Assembly (NCBI GenBank): GCA_023512835.1
Contig: CM042090.1
Span: forward strand, 57,523,865-57,587,864
Direction of reading: 5' to 3'
Source of the DNA: Taxillus chinensis
Taxonomy: Eukaryota > Streptophyta > Magnoliopsida > Santalales > Loranthaceae
Length of the DNA: 64,000 bases
This document shows, in pieces, positions 33,025-44,517 of the stretch (position 1 is its first letter; the number at the start of each line of letters is the position of its first letter). A program made the translations under genes and the position numbers. Below the pieces are notes generated by a model. That model ran no database searches. It was not told the origin of the DNA and saw only the letters and a program-made list of their open reading frames with translations.

Positions 33025-33767
33025 CACCGCGTATGGTCCATGTATCGCGCTGCTGCAAAATAGCCAGCATATAATAACAAACGAAAATCCCACAGCTGAA
33101 TTGATCAGGTTACTGAGGGAATTCCATTTCCGTGAGATGAATAAGAGGCAATTTGTCCTGCAGCAACCCCTCTTTCTTCATTGCATCCTTGATTCGTTTC
33201 AGAGTCCAGGTGGACTACTGCCGTTTCCTTTTCTTTGAATCCATGTCCTTGACTGGGATCGTAAAGAACCACGTGCCCTACACTCAAATCCAAACACAAT
33301 AATACAAAGTGGTGGTCAATGTGTACAGGTATTAGTACCTCATGCATGGTGCGCCAGGGTCGGTGGCCTTCATTCGCACCATTCATGCGCTGATGCAGAA
33401 CAGTTTCAGACAAGGGGTGCTCGTATAACTCGCACAGCATAATAGACGTGTACTGGGCCAACAGGTAATCATGAGGCTCAACCTCCACTACAAACCACAT
33501 GGTCCTGCAAAACAAATCCACATCATCTGTGAATAAAAATTCATCACCTGAGATGCACCGGAGGAAGTCAGAGGTGAAGACATCCATGTCCCTTGCAAAA
33601 CGAGCTAGCAGCATCGTACGAGCAATAAAATTTGCAAACGCCTCTTGAGCTACCGCAGAAGAGATAGCCGGATTAATCCGTAGATGCACCGGTGTACCAA
33701 CGAGATCTTGAGGTTCTGCTGGCATGAAAGGTCCCCATGAAATAGGTTGCACAATGGGCACTATGGC
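33025..33767 (-). pseudogene. Athila ORF3 C-terminal part: Ulp1/C48-like protease domain
   Basis: The frame read from 33767 down contains DVDLFCRTMWF, RPWRTMHEVLIPVHIDHHF with candidate catalytic His at 33309-33311, and VVLYDPSQG with Asp at 33258-33260 (17 residues later). A frameshift then separates this from PDQFSCGIFVCYY, whose Cys is at 33092-33094. In that frame a TAA (33110-33112) occupies the position six residues before Cys, where C48 peptidases have the oxyanion-hole Gln. The fold assignment is by motif and spacing. The upstream part of the ORF continues beyond the insertion at 40221. Confidence 0.8.
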
Positions 33768-35255
33768 TGATAACGTGCATTTTATGCCGTTATTCTAGTA
33801 TTTATTTAGGATGTTTAAGAGCATGATTAGAGCCTTATTGCTTCATATATCATATATATTTGCTCTAACCCCTAGGAAGATGCTAGTTTCAAATACATGC
33901 GTTTTTAAGCTGTTTTGGCAGATTTTGGAGCTCACTTTTGACATAGTAGATGGCCTCAAACAATTGGCATGCAAGAACAACAGTTTCTTAGAATGATGTC
34001 CTCTACCTACCACAGAAATTTCAGAGCATTTGGAGCTGCACGTGAATTCACCCATTTCACGTGCAAGCCTATTTTTGCCTCTCAGGACTCTACAGGATGC
34101 AAGGAAGCTTGGGGAGAAGTTTGAGCTGATTTGGAGGTGCACGTGAATTCACCATATCACGTGCAAATTAACGTGCAGAGATATTTTTGGACCGATCCTA
34201 TCGTTTTTCCATGCTGATCATTTGTTTCTGAAGGCCCATGTCCAAATTGTGGATGGAAGATAGAGATTTTAAAGTTTCGAGTGTTACTTATCAAAACTAC
34301 GTCGTTTTGATAAATGGGCTAGGGTACACACCTCAAAGCCCATCCAAACTCTATAAATACAGCCTCCATGCCCTCTGCTATGCATCCCTAGACCCCCTAC
34401 ACGTTTTTTAGAGAGAGAGAGAGGCTCCATGACTTGGAGGTTGCTCCTTGACCTAGGAGAGCAGCCGTCGCGGATTTTGGAGCCTGGATTTGAAGCTTTG
34501 CTGTGCGCATGGATTAGAAGAAGATGTTGAGCTTTTCTGCTTTGTGTTTGCTTGTAATCATGTGTGAGTAGTTCTTTAATCTAGGGGAGCAATGTAGCCC
34601 CCTTGTTGCTTTGCTGTGTTTATGAATATTGGGTTTGGATGATTGAGTTTTGCATGTTTTATGAATCTGTTCTTAATCTCTATCTTTGGATGTACACCTT
34701 GGTATTCTTAGCCCTAGTCTAGGGCAGATTGAGATTCATAACTTATTTGTAATTGGTGTGATCATTATCCTTTTGCAAGTATGATTTATTGGCTTTGCAT
34801 GTTTGTGTGTTTAGATGACAATTCTGGCATACAACTCTTAAAAGGACCTCAATGACCATTTGTTGTCCTTGGCTTATGTTTAGCATGTTTTCAATCAAAC
34901 AACCCTAATACCATGAACCAGTAGAGATAACATAGGGAGGTGAAATTGTGACCCTAGATGCTTTTAATCCTTGAATCTTAATCCTAAAATCAGTTTACTT
35001 TCTTTGTTTATTCAGAAAACCAAATAAAAATTAGATCTTTAGTTTAAAAAAGAAAACTTTTTGCCAAGACTTTTTATAGAACAATAGTAATTGGGTGTTT
35101 TGATTTAAGAACTAGAAAACTAGGCTAATCCCTGTGGGTTTGACCCCTTGCTTGCTGCTATTCTTGTAGTGCAAACTTAGGGAATTTATTATCTTGAAGA
35201 GAGATTTAACGACATTAGCTAGCTCTTTTAAAGAGGCTAAAAATCTTGTCTGTCA
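33768..35255 (+). mobile_element. 5' LTR of the non-autonomous element
   Basis: Promoter: ACGT palindrome 34290-34311 and TATAAATA 34352-34359, followed by an (AG)n leader. Two GCACGTGAA/TTCACGTGC G-box pairs lie at 34035-34065 and 34138-34165. The ORFs inside it, on either strand, recur in all related LTRs simply because the LTR is conserved. Confidence 0.95.
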
Positions 35256-35257
35256 AA

Positions 35258-35277
35258 TTGGCGCCGTTGCCGGGGAT
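35258..35277 (+). promoter_or_regulatory. PBS of the non-autonomous element
   Basis: TTGGCGCCGTTGCCGGGGAT, identical to the Athila PBS at 50036-50055 (minus). This form is typical of Athila elements, usually assigned to tRNA-Asp. Shared primer use supports trans-mobilisation. Confidence 0.9.
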
Positions 35278-35524
35278 TCAACGGTTAACTAGTTTTTAAA
35301 ATCAACATTGAGTGAAATTGTTTGAATTCTGATCTTGGTGTTTATTTTGTCTTTTATTTTCTGTTATTTTGTGTTCTTTATTTGTTTATTTTGCATTGTT
35401 CGGAGCTGCTGGGTGTGTTCTTGTTGTTTTTCAGGAACATACACCAAGTGTTTGAAGAATTGCTAGTTGTGTCCTTTAGTTTGGAGATGAGGAGGAGCTA
35501 ACCATGTAAGAATGTTTTGAAAGG

Positions 35525-36868
35525 ATGATCCAAGGCAACAAATATTTGTGGGAAAACCAAGGAAGAGATGAGGAGAAATCAATGATGGCAGACCAACATG
35601 TTTATGTTCCAGGCCATGCAGCAGATCAATTTTCATATAATGCTTGGGATTGCACTGTCTATGATCCTCCTACAAGCAGTTATTCATACCAGGAGCCTCC
35701 TTGTTATGGTGGGAGTATTAATGGAGATGGTAGAGAAGTATGGCCAACTTACACCCAACCTGAGGGTGACTACTATCCACAAGAGCCACCACCTGAGGAG
35801 TTTAATGGTTTCTTCAATGGATATTCTGAGAACATATGGGTTGGGCAATATCAAGATGAAGCTTACTCTAAAGCCCCACTCTATGGCAATTATTGTCCAT
35901 ATCAACAACAAGAGTGGCAGCCCCAAGTTGAAGATGAAGAAACCAGAAGAGAGGGAGAGGATTTGAATGAAAGGCTAGGAAGTTTGGAGACTACCGTAAA
36001 AAATATAGAGCAATTATTGATGAGTATGGTTCAAAATGCAGATAATGGAGTCTCATCTAACTCCTTTGCTGGTGACACAGAGATAGAGACTGAAGAGAAT
36101 TGCAAAGCCATCACTCCAACTTCCATGTATCAATCTTTGACATATGCCTCACAAGAATGGGAGTTTTCTGCTAACAATGATTCTGAAGATGAAGCTCGCA
36201 TTCTAGCTGGTCAAACCATTAATGATGCTATAGACCAAGAAGTGGATACAATGGCAATGGTTTATTATGATGAGGTTGTCCCTCCACCACAGTTTAATAG
36301 CCCATGTGATGTATCCACTTCAACTCTTCCCATGGTTGGAGCTTATGAGGACAATTTTTCTATCCAAGAAGAAGAGGAAGACTTGAATTGTTCTGGGGTG
36401 TTAGAAGAACATGAGAAACCAATAAATGACAACCCAAGGATGCAGTAACAAATCTTGGATGATGATGCTATAATTCTCATATCTGAAGGCACATCAAACC
36501 AAGGTACTCTTTATGAAGACAAGCTACATGAGCCCACCACTACTATGTTTGCTTTGGAATTATCTTCCCTTATACAAGAGAAGGAAGTGCTTGACAAGGG
36601 AGGTAACCATGCGTGCATCATGACTACTCCAATTGTGGAGTATGTTGAATTTGTGTTACCACCTCGATGGAATGAGAGGAAGGAGAACCATAAGTTTGTG
36701 GAGGTGTCTCCCTATCAACAATTGAATCGGGAGTTCAAGTGGCTCCCACGACTGTTCATTCATCCGATTGCTATGGTCTATGAGACTGCTGAGGTTTACA
36801 ATGCCAGGATGAAAGCCTTTAATACATTGGTTGAGCTTAGTATGACAAAGTCTAGCTACAGACTTTAA
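35525..36868 (+). pseudogene. Long frame of the non-autonomous element with a gag-tail segment
   Basis: One frame of about 447 codons with a single stop, TAA at 36446-36448 (RMQ*QIL). It begins with a Tyr/Pro-rich acidic part (YDPPTSSYSYQEPP). Next comes ERLGSLETTVKNIEQLLMSM with QNADNGVSSNSF and ENCKAIT, which parallels the Athila gag tail at about 48530-48370 (ERLSSMESTIKYLEKLLVSV, QNANQGVSSKAF, ESCKAIT). The part after the stop includes FVLPPRWNERKENHKFVEVSPYQ (about 36650), not recognised. The frame is well kept for an element without pol. Function unknown; a gag-derived RNA-packaging helper is one possibility. Confidence 0.65.
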
Positions 36869-38725
36869 ATAAAGCGCTGGTTGGGAGGCAACCCAATGTT
36901 TATTGCTATGTTTTATTTTATGTTATTTTCCTTTATTTATTTTATTCAATAAATTTGTTTGCAAGCTAACCATGGTGCAGGAGATATAGTTTGGTCTTCA
37001 TTAACCCTTTTGCAGGCCTTTCTCTTAGGATTTAGACTTTAGGACTACTCAATAAAGCTCAAGTACTGGCTCAACTGCCAAGCTAAAGCTGGATTTTTCA
37101 AAGCTGCAACTCAAAAACACAAGGATTTTCAAGTGGGAATCATGCAAGGGCATTTGACACATTTTGCACCTTGAAATGGGAAATCCACCGACAAGTAAGT
37201 ATCTTCCTACTATCTACTTCATGCCATGAGGACATAGCATACTTTTAAGTGTGGTGTGGGGAGTGACTTGAGCCACTTGTTTGTCCTTTATATTGTGTGA
37301 TTGCATGTCTTGTTTTTGTTTAAATGTTTTTGTTATCCTTTATTTTTATTTTGCCTGATTGTTTGAGTTGTTTGCTTGTGGAGGCATGGATATTAAGTAT
37401 GCAATTTTGGCTTAAAATTTAATTTTTATGCCACATTAGTATTATGTTGTGATAAGGGTGTTAAAGTAGTTAAAATGTGCTCTGAATTGGTTTAATCATG
37501 TCTTTATCTTTTGAATGATATCACCATGTTTTTGGAGCTGAGTTTTGAATATTAGCTGAGCATGAAATGCTATGATAGACCTAAGTAACCCTTAAAGTTA
37601 AGTGAAAAAGAAATGAAAAATAAGAACAGCTTCTTTTTAGCCCTTGAGTGACATTTATGGTTTTTGGGTAATAGTTTGATTTGCTACTCTTCTTGCATTC
37701 AACATTGGTTATTTAATGGTAGGAGTCAAGTAAGCATGTGATTACTTATTAGTGCTCAGTGTTTGGTGTTTAGTTAGGAAGCAACACCTCTAAGTCATTG
37801 TGACTGTCTTTACATTCTTTTCTTTATTGTGTGATATTATTGGAAAAGGTTGTGATATAGAATGTGAAAAAGCCATCACTTAATTGGAAAATGGGATGTG
37901 AGACATCAATGAATTTTTGTCTCTCCTATTGTAGCAAGGGGTATGCATTAGAAAAATCAGCCTTATTTATGTGTTATGTGAGTAAAAAAAAGAGTGAATA
38001 ATCCATCAAGGGAGAGCATAAAATGCAACCTTGTAAGGTTATTACTTAAAAAAAAAAAAAGACGGATTCAGAATAAAAGCCACACTGGCTTCATGTTTAT
38101 GTGTGATTATTTATTTGTGAAGCCACATTGGCTGAATTGTGTTTGTTTTGAGAGTGTTGAGCTCAACACTTAGCTCATGGTTTTGTTTTATCAGTTATTA
38201 GAATAGAGTGTGAGTTTATTGAGTTTAGACTAGCGTGTGAGTTCAAATAAAGTAGAATAGAGAGTGTGTTTTCTTTGATGAGCACAATAGGGAACTCTCA
38301 TGATTGCTTGGCAAGTACTTAATCAATAGCTGATGGCGAGTGTAGAGATAGAGTTTTCCATCCATTGTTCATTGATAGGTATTGGGCTTGAGAATTATTA
38401 TATTTGAGTGAGGCTGCTAATCCTTGGTAAGAACTTAAAGGGAAACTAGGTGCTATTTTATCATGGATTGCTTGTTCATATCTGAAATTTAAGTGGAGAT
38501 ATTGCATGTTGTTGGACTTAGGGATATGGACATGAATGAACTAAGTTATGACTCATTTTGATGCTTCAATTCCCATTTCATCATGATAGAGTTGCATGCT
38601 TAGGAAACCACGATTCTCCTTGATTATTATTTTATTTTTCTTTCGTTTGACTGCGTGTTTATTTTATTTTTGCATGCTTGTATGTTTTTGCTTGAGGACA
38701 AGCAATGGTTCAAGTGTGGTGTATT
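36869..38725 (+). other. 3' untranslated region of the non-autonomous element
   Basis: Non-coding, sharing several blocks with the Athila 3' UTR: AAGTGTGGTGTGGGGAGTGA near 37248, the CAAGGGAGAGCATAAAATGC block near 38008, and the GAGGACAAGCAATGG...GTGTGGTG end just before the 3' LTR. An A12-13 run is at 38048-38060. No gene seen. Confidence 0.75.
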
Positions 38726-40215
38726 TCATAACGTGCATTTTATGCCGTTATTCTAGTATTTATTTAGGATGTTTAAGAGCATGATTAGAGCCTTATTGCT
38801 TCATATATCATATATATTTGCTCTAACCCCTAGGAAGATGCTAGTTTCAAATACATGCGTTTTTAAGCTGTTTTGGCAGATTTTGGAGCTCACTTTTGAC
38901 ATAGTAGATGGCCTCAAACAATTGGCATGCAAGAACAACAGTTTCTTAGAATGATGTCCTCTACCTACCACAGAAATTTCAGAGCATTTGGAGCTGCACG
39001 TGAATTCACCCATTTCACGTGCAAGCCTATTTTTGCCTCTCAGGACTCTACAGGATGCAAGGAAGCTTGGGGAGAAGTTTGAGCTGATTTGGAGGTGTAC
39101 GTGAATTCACCATATCACGTGCAAATTGACGTGTAGAGATATTTTTGGACCGATCCTATCGTTTTTCCATGCTGATCATTTGTTTCTGAAGGCCCATGTC
39201 CAAATTGTGGATGGAAGATAGAGATTTTAAAGTTTCGAGTGTTACTTATCAAAACTACGCCGTTTTGATAAATGGGCTAGGGTACACACCTCAAAGCCCA
39301 TCCAAACTCTAAAAATACAGCCTCCACGCCCTCTGCTATGCATCCCTAGACCCCCTACACGTTTTTTAGAGAGAGAGAGAGAGGCTCCATGACTTGGAGG
39401 TTGCTCCTTGACCTAGGAGAGCAACCATCGCGGATTTTGGAGCCTGGATTTGAAGCTTTGCTGTGCGCGTGGATTAGAAGAAGATGTTGAGCTTTTCTGC
39501 TTTGTGTTTGCTTGTAATCATGCATGAGTAGTTCTTTAATCTAGGGGAGCAATGTAGCCCCCTTGTTGCTTTGCTGTGTTTATGAATATTGGGTTTGGAT
39601 GATTGAGTTTTGCATGTTTTATGAATCTGTTCTTAATCTCTATCTTTGGATGTACACCTTGGTATTCTTAGCCCTAGTCTAGGGCAGATTGAGATTCATA
39701 ACTTATTTGTAATTGGTGTGATCATTATCCTTTTGCAAGTATGATTTATTGGCTTTGCATGTTTGTGTGTTTAGATGACCATTCTGGCATACAACTCTTA
39801 AAAGGACCTCAATGACCATTTGTTGTCCTTGGCTTATGTTTAGCATATTTTCAATCAGACAACCCTAATACCATGAACCAGTAGAGATAACATAGGGAGG
39901 TGAAATTGTGACCCTAGATGCTTTTAATCCTTGAATCTTAATCCTAAAATCAGTTTACTTTCTTTGTTTATTTAGAAAACCAAATAAAAATTAGATCTTT
40001 AGTTTAAAAAAGAAAACTTTTTGCCAAGACTTTTTATAGAACAATAGTAATTGGGTGTTTTGATTTAAGAACTAGAAAACTAGGCTAATCCCTGTGGGTT
40101 CGACCCCTTGCTTGCTGCTATTCTTGTAGTGCAAACTTAGGGAATTTATTATCTTGAAGAGAGATTTAACGACATTAGCTAGCTCTTTTAAAGAGGCTAA
40201 AAATCTTGTCTGTCG
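38726..40215 (+). mobile_element. 3' LTR of the non-autonomous element
   Basis: Copy of 33768-35255 with mutated ends: TC instead of TG at the start (38726-38727) and G instead of A at the last base (40215). Its TATA box has become TAAAAATA at about 39310-39317 and the palindrome core at 39248-39269 has ACGCCG for ACGTCG. TSD atggc follows. Confidence 0.93.
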
Positions 40216-40220
40216 ATGGC

Positions 40221-41347
40221 CTGAGAATAGGAAGGACCCACAAAGGGATCAAATGAGGAGTATTGTGGATCTGGCGCAGCGTCGTGCTGAAATGGATGAT
40301 AATCAGTGTACTCCGCAGATGGCCCTAGTGGAGGGTACTCTTCTTGGGCGGGGTAGGAACTGTCGTATGCTGCAAGTACTGGAGCAGAGTCCTCATGTGC
40401 AAGAGGTACATCCTCATCAGATATCTCCACCATTGGAGATTTTTTTGACTTTTGTTTGTTGCTCAAGGCCCTCCAAATTTTTCTAGAACTCCTTTTATTT
40501 CCTTGTTGTCTCTCTTCAGCTCTTCTACTGCATGCTTTGTTCCAGCTTGATCCCTTCTCAACTCGTGAGTTTCTTGCCTCCATGCATCATGAGAGGCAGT
40601 AGCAGGAGCTGCTGGAGCTTCCCATGCCTTGGCTGACGGTCTAGAATGGGACTGCTGATCTTATGAAATAAGTTCCATTAACTCAGTAAATTTGTCACCA
40701 TTGATGTGACCATTTGTGAATGCCCAATTTATAACTTCCACCTCACTAACCACTTGGCCACTAATGCCTTGAAAGAAGTTAAAAACATCTTCCTGATGCA
40801 CATTAAACTGCATGTACATGGCAGTGAGCCTGAAGAGGGTCTGCTTTTTTTCATCCAATTGGGTGTAGGTGTCTCGCACAACAAACTCAGTGGGTCTCTC
40901 CATATGAACACGGTGCCTTGATGGCTGTTATTCAGCTTGGGGAACATTCCCCCAGTTACCTCTAGAGCTTACCCCTAAGCCTCCTTCTGGTTGCAGTACT
41001 CTCAAAATCCATTGAGAGGGGAATTGGGTGCTGTCTAAATGGCAAAATGCTGAGCATGCTGGCTCTGAAAAATAACGCATAACATTCTGCCATACACCCT
41101 CTTTGTCAAGTTTTTCGTCCACCATTTGAAAATGGCAGCAGCCCAATTCACATCTAACATATGATCAATGCTATACATGAATTCAAGATGGGTCATAGGC
41201 ACACCATCCTTTCCACTAGTTTGCAACAGCAAGCACTTTCCTACCATATGAGCTAAACATCTAAATTTACCCACAAAGCCAATTTTAGTAAACTGCCTCC
41301 TCCTCTCAGAACGTTTGGCATAATTTAAGGTAGTACCATACTCCCCT
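40221..41347 (-). pseudogene. Athila ORF3, middle part
   Basis: Read downward from 41347: the frame of 41433-41035 includes RSERRRQF, DGVPMTHLEFMYSID, DVNWAAAIFKWW and GRMLCVIFQ, matching the plant transposon protein-like domain also seen in copia B (ALDSVPYDLLLAMY, LPMDWGMFLF, GRILGIVFQ). It continues through TQFPSQWILRVLQ (about 41000), FVVRDTYTQLDEKK and EDVFNFFQGISGQ (40900-40700). A coiled-coil-like charged segment (VEELKRDNKEIKGVLEK, about 40500) and an acidic Tyr/Pro-rich linker follow. Stops and frameshifts are present near 41035, 40928 and 40661. It ends at the TSD of the non-autonomous element. Confidence 0.7.
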
Positions 41348-43323
41348 TGTAAGGACCCGTACCTTGAGTTAGCCACAGTTTTGCCTTCTGAGTAGAGTTT
41401 TTTTCTAGATTTTGACCTAGTGAATGGGCTCAAATGAATTCATGTGCAAAAGTAAAGATGCTTAGAATGATGTCCTCTATCTACCCCAAAAGTTTCAGGC
41501 CAAACGGACGTGTATGTGAGGTGCACGTGAAATGGGTCCATTTCACGTACAAGTGTGGTTGTCTTCTACATGATGCAAGGAGGCTAGGGGTGAAGTTTGA
41601 GTGCATTCGGAGTGCATTTGGAGTTGCACGTGAATTGGGGAATTCACGTTCAAATTGGCGTGCAGCCATATTTTTGCATGGTTCCCTTGGTTTTGACATT
41701 CTTATGATCTTCCTCCAAAGGACCATGTTGAAATTTTGAGTATTTTGGCCTATATGGGTGCGGAAAGGTGCTAACTTGTGTGATCAAAACTACGTCGTTT
41801 TGATCCTGGGATTTACTTAATCAAAACTACGTCGTTTTGATGTGGGTAGTGTCTATATAATGAGGGCTTGAGTTTGAGTTTAGGGTTCTTGTGTTCTTCT
41901 TTCTTTGCTGGCAACCTGCGAGAGAGAGAGAGAGAGAGAGAGGATCTCCAGGGCGATTGCCGTGGTGGTTCGCGTCGTTGGAAGGTGTCTAGCGTAGAGG
42001 TTAGGACAAAAGTCTGAGGTAGGGATTCATGTTCTTCCTAACTCTCCTCTGTTCTAGGATATTTGCCTATATATATATATATGTAAATCCATATAGGTGT
42101 GATTTCCTATATGGATGTTGGCCTTCAGTGGCATGTTCTGTTGATTCTGATGTTGAATTTGGCCTGAGGATTTTATGGGTTTCTTTATGCCCACCATGTG
42201 TTTGATGAAATGTCTGTGAGGCCTGCACACTATGTATTTGATAAAATGCCTGTGAGGCCTGCATGCCATGTATTCAATATAATGCCTGTGAGACCTTGTA
42301 TATAGGTGTCTGATGATATACCTGTGTGACTGGTGTGTACTGTGTTTGATTTGTATTTGATAAAAAGCCTGTGAGGCTGATGTGTGTGGCTTGTATCTGA
42401 CCATGTTGGTCCCTCTGAAATAAAGTGTAAATGCTTGTCGAGTGTACATGTCGAGATGTAATGCTATCTTTGTTCGTTGGTCTGTTTGAGACCGAGGCGA
42501 GATATGGGCCAGGCACAATAGCTGGACCCCTTTGAGATTTGGCCAGGACGTGGTCCTGAGTCTCGGTGTAGCACTCACGACGGTGGGCTAAGTCTACACC
42601 CATTCCTGAGGGTAGGTATGGCGCCCGAGGAGGTGGTTGACCATATCTGGCTTGGGTGGAAAATGTTGCATTGGTGTCCATGCAACATTCGCCTGGATGT
42701 GGTATGTCATGTCGCCGTGGTGGCGGGGTGTCCTCTGCCCTTCAGTGCGGGCTCAGGTAAAGAGTGTTTACTGGGTGATGTTTGCTGCTTTAGCCTTAGG
42801 CACGACACGAGCACAAGCATACACATATCATGCATGTTGTAGAGCGGGACGGGTCCGGGAGACCGGATCCCTCGTTGAGCTATGGTTTGCTCACCCCTCC
42901 TATAAACTGTCCTTTTGCAGGGTTTAGCAGGCGGTAGGTGAAGGCTGAGGAGTTAGGTCCCTGAGGCTGGGAGTTTTATGTTATTTCATTTGTCGTGCTC
43001 GTGTTTTTATGTTCTGGAATTTGGTTTGGTTTTTATTTGTAACAGTACACCTGGCTTCATAGGGGTTTTTCCCCGACTGGGTTGTAATAAACATTTAGTC
43101 TTTGAAATGAAATAAAATGAGATGTTGTTATTCAATTTGTGTTTGTGTGCATGGTTTGGGAGCAGGAGCATGCCCCTTGGCATGTTAGCCTGGTTGTGCA
43201 GGTTTGGGACAGCACCCGTGCCAGAAGTCCTTTTAAGGTGCTTGCACCAACCCCTTGTCCCTTCGGGTGCGGGCATGGGCAGTCACTACTCATTTCCAAG
43301 TGGAAGGAAATTGGGGCGTGACA
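41348..43323 (+). mobile_element. Solo LTR, family X (X2), 1,976 bp
   Basis: Starts TGTAAGGACCCG, ends GGGGCGTGACA, TSD cccct at 41343-41347 and 43324-43328. It splits Athila ORF3. Promoter: palindromes at 41783-41804 and 41820-41841, TATATAA 41854-41860, then (GA)n. The U3 (41450-41700) is similar to Athila-type U3. Downstream tandem-like GCCTGTGAGGCCTG words (42190-42370) match 700-960 in X1. Confidence 0.93.
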
Positions 43324-43690
43324 CCCCTAAGGTCAGGTGAGGGAAGTGATCAGTAGGTACAGGAAGGTTAAAGGTCTTCCTAATTGTCTCAGGTGTGATA
43401 CGGATATACACCCCCTGCACCTGCCCTATAACTGCTTCCTCTACCTCATTGAAGTAAATGGAATGATAAAATTCATGCAAGGCAGGATAATAAATAGCAC
43501 ATCTGGATGAAACCAATCTTACTAACCCAAGATTTTGAAGCTTTAAGGCCACCTCACTTGACCATCCCAGGTTGGATTCCTCCAAGGCACTTAAATCCAG
43601 AGCATGCCCCAGGAACATCTCCCCATCCTCACTGCTGGAAGAACTGGATGAATGAACTTCTTCCTTCCCTGATCTCCTTGTGTGCACCAT
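43324..43690 (-). pseudogene. Athila ORF3, N-terminal part
   Basis: Begins at the ATG 43690-43688 in a good plant context (GCAAGATGG): MVHTRRSGKEEVH, a Ser-run, then ALHEFYHSIYF and ITPETIRKTFNLPVP. ITP..IR..FNLP is shared with copia B ORF3 (ITPAVLRAALHLP). The frame is cut at 43324 by solo LTR X2 and resumes at 41347. It lacks a signal peptide. Position downstream of integrase corresponds to the 'env-like' ORF of Athila elements. Confidence 0.75.
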
Positions 43691-44517
43691 CTTGCTTTAG
43701 GAATTTAGAAAGAAGAAGGATGAAATTTTGCTAGAGTAGCAAGAACCAGAGCTTCTCAATCTTCAGAGCTAGAAATGAGTTTTGGTGTGAATGACCTAGC
43801 TCCCGGCCTCATTATTTATAGCGTGCAGAAGAAGAAGTGCCCCAAATCTGATCATACACGTGTCCTCCAATTTTCAGGCTGATCGGACGAATATACCCCT
43901 ATGCACGTCATATCGTCATTGTAGCGTGCACGTTAAAATCTAACCAGATTCTGATGGTGGGTCCCCCATGAGCTATATGTCACATGTCTCTTCTGCACGG
44001 CATATGCGGGAAGACTCTAGAAGGCTGACATGTGATATTCTTCACTTGTGACCACCGAGTAGACAGCGAGGATATGGCGTGCAAAAGACATTATTGGTCC
44101 TAATGATTATAGCTGTCTTCAATTAAAATTACAGAGCATTCCAAGGTGCACGCCATATCAGCATATCACGTACATTATGACGTGCAGGCCCAAATGGGCC
44201 CAATTTTCTTCTGTAGCTAGCCCATGTAATGAGGATCATCTTTCTCTTTTGAACGGTATATGGTTGGGCTCAATTTCAAGCACTTGTGGGCTTCACTTTG
44301 TCTTGCTCTTGACATGGGCTTGAAACTAAATTCAAAAGTCTAGTGCCCATGAATGTGCTCTTGGAAGCCTACAAAATGGTTAGTAAAAAGAAACAAAGTT
44401 CCTTGCACCATGGTGAGTTTACACAACAAATATAAAAACAAAAACTAAAACAAAATCGTTGGGTTGCCTCCTAACAAGCCCTTCATTTAAAGTTTGTAGC
44501 TAGACTTCAAAATCTGC
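43691..44517 (-). promoter_or_regulatory. Athila pol-ORF3 spacer with possible internal promoter
   Basis: On the minus strand TATAAATA (43820-43813) lies about 123 bases upstream of the ORF3 ATG, followed by a leader-like AC/TC-rich stretch. Farther upstream, 43905-44190 holds several ACGTCATAT/ATATGACGT-type elements like those of the Athila U3. This suggests ORF3 may be transcribed from its own promoter, possibly derived from an LTR. Not tested. Confidence 0.5.

Larger units (their letters stand above)
33768..40215 (+). mobile_element. Non-autonomous Athila-like LTR element (6,448 bp)
   Basis: LTRs of 1,488 and 1,490 bp (TGATAACG...TGTCTGTCA), Athila PBS, one long frame that keeps only a gag-tail-like segment, and an Athila-like 3' region; no protease, RT or integrase. 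TSD atggc is at 33763-33767 and 40216-40220. It interrupts Athila ORF3 in the opposite orientation. About 18-20 differences between its LTRs by eye suggest a fairly recent insertion. It would need Athila proteins in trans. Confidence 0.93.
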
